Below are positions 61,372 through 64,000 of a stretch of 64,000 nt of DNA, piece after piece. Source of the stretch: Pseudomonas sp. DG56-2. Its GTDB lineage: Bacteria > Pseudomonadota > Gammaproteobacteria > Pseudomonadales > Pseudomonadaceae. Position 1 is the stretch's first letter; each line of letters begins with the position of its first letter. The position numbers and the translations under genes were made by a program. The notes under the pieces were generated by a model. It ran no database searches and was not told the origin of the DNA. It saw nothing but the letters and a program-made list of their open reading frames with translations. The stretch covers positions 3,116,501 through 3,180,500 of the forward strand of contig NZ_CP032311.1 in NCBI RefSeq assembly GCF_004803755.1. The letters are read 5' to 3'.

Positions 61372-61989
61372 TTGACCTCGGTGTTAATAGTTGACGACCA
61401 CTCCACCATCCGCTTTGCCGTACGTATGTTGCTTGAGCGGGAAAGTTTCACGGTTGTCGGTGAAGCCGACGACGGTCATAGCGCAATACAGAGCGCCCGT
61501 GACCTGAGCCCGGATGTAGTCATACTGGATATCGCCCTGCCCGGCATGGACGGCTTGAGAGTCTTGCAGCGCCTGCAGTTACTCGAACCGGCACCACGGA
61601 TCATGGTACTGACCGGGCAATCCGCCGAAATGTTCGCCCGCCGCTGCCTGGACGCCGGTGCGTCGGCCTTCGTACGCAAGGATGAAGATCTCGAATCCTT
61701 GATGGCTGCGCTTAAAGCTATGATCAAGGGCTATTCGATTTTTCCTGAACTGTCATCGCAACAAGGTCCGCTACTGAATGAACAGCAACGCATGGCCAAG
61801 CTGTCCAATCAGGAACTGACGGTGCTGAGGCTCTTGACCGAAGGGCATTCAAACAACCTTATCGCCGATAGCCTTCACCTGAGCGCAAAGACCGTCAGCA
61901 CCTACAAGACCCGCATCATGGAGAAGCTGGAAGTGGGCTCATTTGTAGAACTGGTCGATCTGGCGCGCCGTCATCTGCCCGGCCAATGA
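61372..61989 (+). CDS. BvgA/EvgA-type LuxR-family response regulator
   Basis: A 205-residue regulator with a REC domain (VDDHS, phospho-Asp in VILDIALPGMDG) and a C-terminal LuxR/FixJ helix-turn-helix (LSNQELTVLRLLTEGHSNNLIADSLHLSAKTVSTYKTRI). The start is a TTG at 61372 placed after AAGGAG; no ATG is available. It overlaps the sensor gene by 4 bp (ATGA), the usual bvgA-bvgS arrangement. The regulated genes are unknown; fimbriae or biofilm are common targets of such Pseudomonas systems. Confidence 0.88.
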   Translation: MTSVLIVDDHSTIRFAVRMLLERESFTVVGEADDGHSAIQSARDLSPDVVILDIALPGMDGLRVLQRLQLLEPAPRIMVLTGQSAEMFARRCLDAGASAFVRKDEDLESLMAALKAMIKGYSIFPELSSQQGPLLNEQQRMAKLSNQELTVLRLLTEGHSNNLIADSLHLSAKTVSTYKTRIMEKLEVGSFVELVDLARRHLPGQ

Positions 61990-64000
61990 GCCTGTTCAAG
62001 GCCTTTCTGATTGGCGGGCTGCTCAGCCTGCAATCGCTGTGTGCCCTTGCGGCGGAGGTAGGCGAGCCTCGACAACTTCTGGCCCGTTCGATCAGCAGCA
62101 GCGAGGCACTGTCCCTGTCCAGCGAAGACAGGCAATGGCTCAAGCACAAGCAACACTTGCTGCTGGGCACCACTTTTCCAGACTACCCCCCTTCGATATC
62201 AATGCCTCCAACAACGACTATGAAGGTCTGACCGCCGATTATGCTGGGCTCCTGAGCGAGCTTCTGGGCATTCGTATCAAAGTACGCCGCTTTGCCAGCC
62301 GGACCGAGGCAATCGCAGCCTTGCGTGCCGGCAGAATTGATCTGCTGGGCAGCTCCAATGCCTTCGAGGCCGACGATAGGCAACTGGTGTTAAGCCGTTC
62401 CTACACCGAAGACCAGCCTGTGATCTCGATTGGATCAGGCAAGTCGCTGGGCCTGAACGACAAACTTGAAGGGCTGCGCCTGGCCATGGTCGATCACTAT
62501 CTGCCCAGTGCCGTAGTGAATGCCCTATACCCGAAGACCAAACTGCAACTGTACAGCTCCAACCTGGCGGGTCTGTCTGCCGTCTCACTCGGTCAGGCAG
62601 ACGCTTTTCTGGGGGATGCGGTGAGCAGTGATTACCTGATAACCCGCATCTATATGGGAAGCGTGCAGATTGATCACTTCATCAAGAATTTGCGTGGCAC
62701 CTTCGCTTTTGCCCTGTCACGTGACAATCCCGTATTGTTGCGCCTGGTCAATCAAGCGCTGGATCGTATTGGTGATAACGATCGCTTGAACATCCTTCGA
62801 CGCTGGACCAGCGGCAGCAGCCGGGTGTTGCTCAACCGCAGTAGTTTGAGCCTCAGCGCCGCGGAGCGTACCTGGATAGAAGAGCATCCTCGGCTTAGGG
62901 TAGTGATCAACAAATACTTTGCGCCGATGAGCTTTTACGACGACCACCAGCAGTTTCGCGGTATCACGGCCGATGTGCTGGATCAGATCAGTCTACGTAC
63001 GGGCCTTAAATTCGACATCCATGTTTCCGACTCACTGGCGGATGTCGCCAGCCAGCTTGAGCAAGGCAGCGCTGACATCGCCGGTTTGCTGCCGCCAACG
63101 CCCGCCCGTGAATACACCTTGTTGTTCACCCGCCCCTACCTGATTACCCCGCTGGTGCTGGTTACCCGCGCCGACAATCACAATGTGCGCAGCGTCGAGC
63201 AACTCAAGGGCAAGCGCCTGGCGTTGATCCGCGACTTTTCCCCCGAGCCCGAGTCGCGTCTGAACCTCAAGCAGACTGCGCTGCTGGAGGTCGACGATCC
63301 GCTCTCATTAATGGAGCTGGTCACACAGGGCAAAGCCGACGCCGCCATCAGTTCACAGATAAATGCCGCCTACTTCATCAGCCGCATGTTCAAGGACCGA
63401 CTGCAGATCGCCTCTATCTATAGCGACCAGCCCGGGGTCGCTTCTTTTGCGGTATCGCGCAACACACCACTGCTGCACTCGATCCTGGAAAAGGCATTGC
63501 TCAGCATCCCCCCGGACGAAATGACCGAACTGACCGGACGCTGGCGAACCAACGCGTTGATCAGCGACAACATCTGGTACAACTACCGCGGCCTGATCCT
63601 GCAGATCCTGTTCGGTGCCAGCCTGCTGATTGCGGCGGTTGTGGTGTGGAATCGCTACCTGCACAAATTGATTCGACAACGCCGAGAAGCCGAACAGGCG
63701 CTACAGACCGAACTGGGTTTCAGCAAACGCTTGCTCGACGAGCTGCGCCTGGCCAAGGAGCAGGCCGAAGATGCCAGCCATGCAAAGAGTACCTTCCTGG
63801 CAACCATGAGCCATGAGATCCGCACGCCAATGAACGCAGTCATTGGCTTGTTGGAACTTGCCGTCAAGGATGCCGAACAGGGCCGTGCCGACCGCACCTC
63901 GCTGCAAGTGGCATTTGAATCTGCCAATGGCATGCTGGAGTTGATCGGCGACATCCTCGACATCGTCCGAATCGAGTCCGGGCACATGACGCTGGAGCCT
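61986..64000 (+). pseudogene. BvgS/EvgS-type hybrid sensor kinase, frameshifted and running off the window
   Basis: The gene opens with a signal peptide and the start of a periplasmic Venus-flytrap domain, reading ...GTTFPDYPP. At a run of six C (62186-62191) the frame breaks and stops at 62231. One extra C would give the canonical YPPFDI and an open frame to the end of the window. That frame contains the rest of the first flytrap domain, a second one (about 62870-63530), a TM (63595-63660) and HisKA with TFLATMSHEIRTPMNAVIG. The remaining kinase, receiver and Hpt parts lie beyond 64000. It could be a true mutation, a phase-variable off state or a sequencing error. Confidence 0.8.

Overview
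The window reads as chromosomal DNA of a fluorescent Pseudomonas (P. putida/P. fluorescens group). It has high GC, Pseudomonas-type cobalamin genes, an Xcm-type secretion locus and a manganese-oxidation regulon like that known from P. putida GB-1. The species call is inference from gene content; there is no rRNA, tRNA, IS element, prophage or CRISPR.

Region 1 (1-10080) is cobalamin metabolism. On the minus strand lie cobW, cobN and a chelatase gene in which ChlI (small subunit) and a VWA-containing ChlD (medium subunit) appear to come from one reading unit by -1 programmed frameshifting. On the plus strand lie cbtB-cbtA (cobalt uptake), cobE, cobM and a DUF1272 gene. Two B12 riboswitches sit back to back between the arms.

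Region 2 (10083-18537, minus) is a probable biosynthetic operon: FAD amine oxidase, NPPY methyltransferase, alpha-oxoamine synthase, papB-papA-papC (4-amino-phenylalanine precursor supply) and a DHA2 MFS exporter. I do not recognise the end product.

Region 3 (18814-58682) is a large manganese(II)-oxidation regulon. The xcm operon (28309 to 18814) encodes a receiver protein, a Gsp/MSHA-like secretion machine, three pseudopilin-like proteins and the curli factors CsmE, CsmF and CsmG. The mnxG operon (39928 to 28539) encodes a 1956-residue multicopper oxidase, a beta-propeller, two SCO proteins, a cytochrome c/binding-protein fusion and a SurA-like chaperone. Next come a lytic transglycosylase, xcmT1-xcmS, a TPP riboswitch with two tenA genes (unrelated metabolism), the regulators mnxR, mnxS1 and mnxS2, the oxidase mcoA with a SCO-cytochrome c fusion, and a plus-strand operon of two secreted paralogues followed by two curlin-repeat amyloid proteins. 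Most of these operons start with a -24/-12 (sigma-54) promoter and carry a CCCC-N6-GGGG palindrome about 80-130 bp upstream, the expected geometry for an NtrC-type activator such as MnxR. This ties oxidases, copper/heme assembly, secretion and an extracellular amyloid matrix into one regulon.

Region 4 (58684-64000) holds a Fur-box-preceded FepA-type TonB receptor, a BvgA-type response regulator and the start of a BvgS-type sensor. That sensor is frameshifted in a run of six C, and its 3' end lies outside the window.
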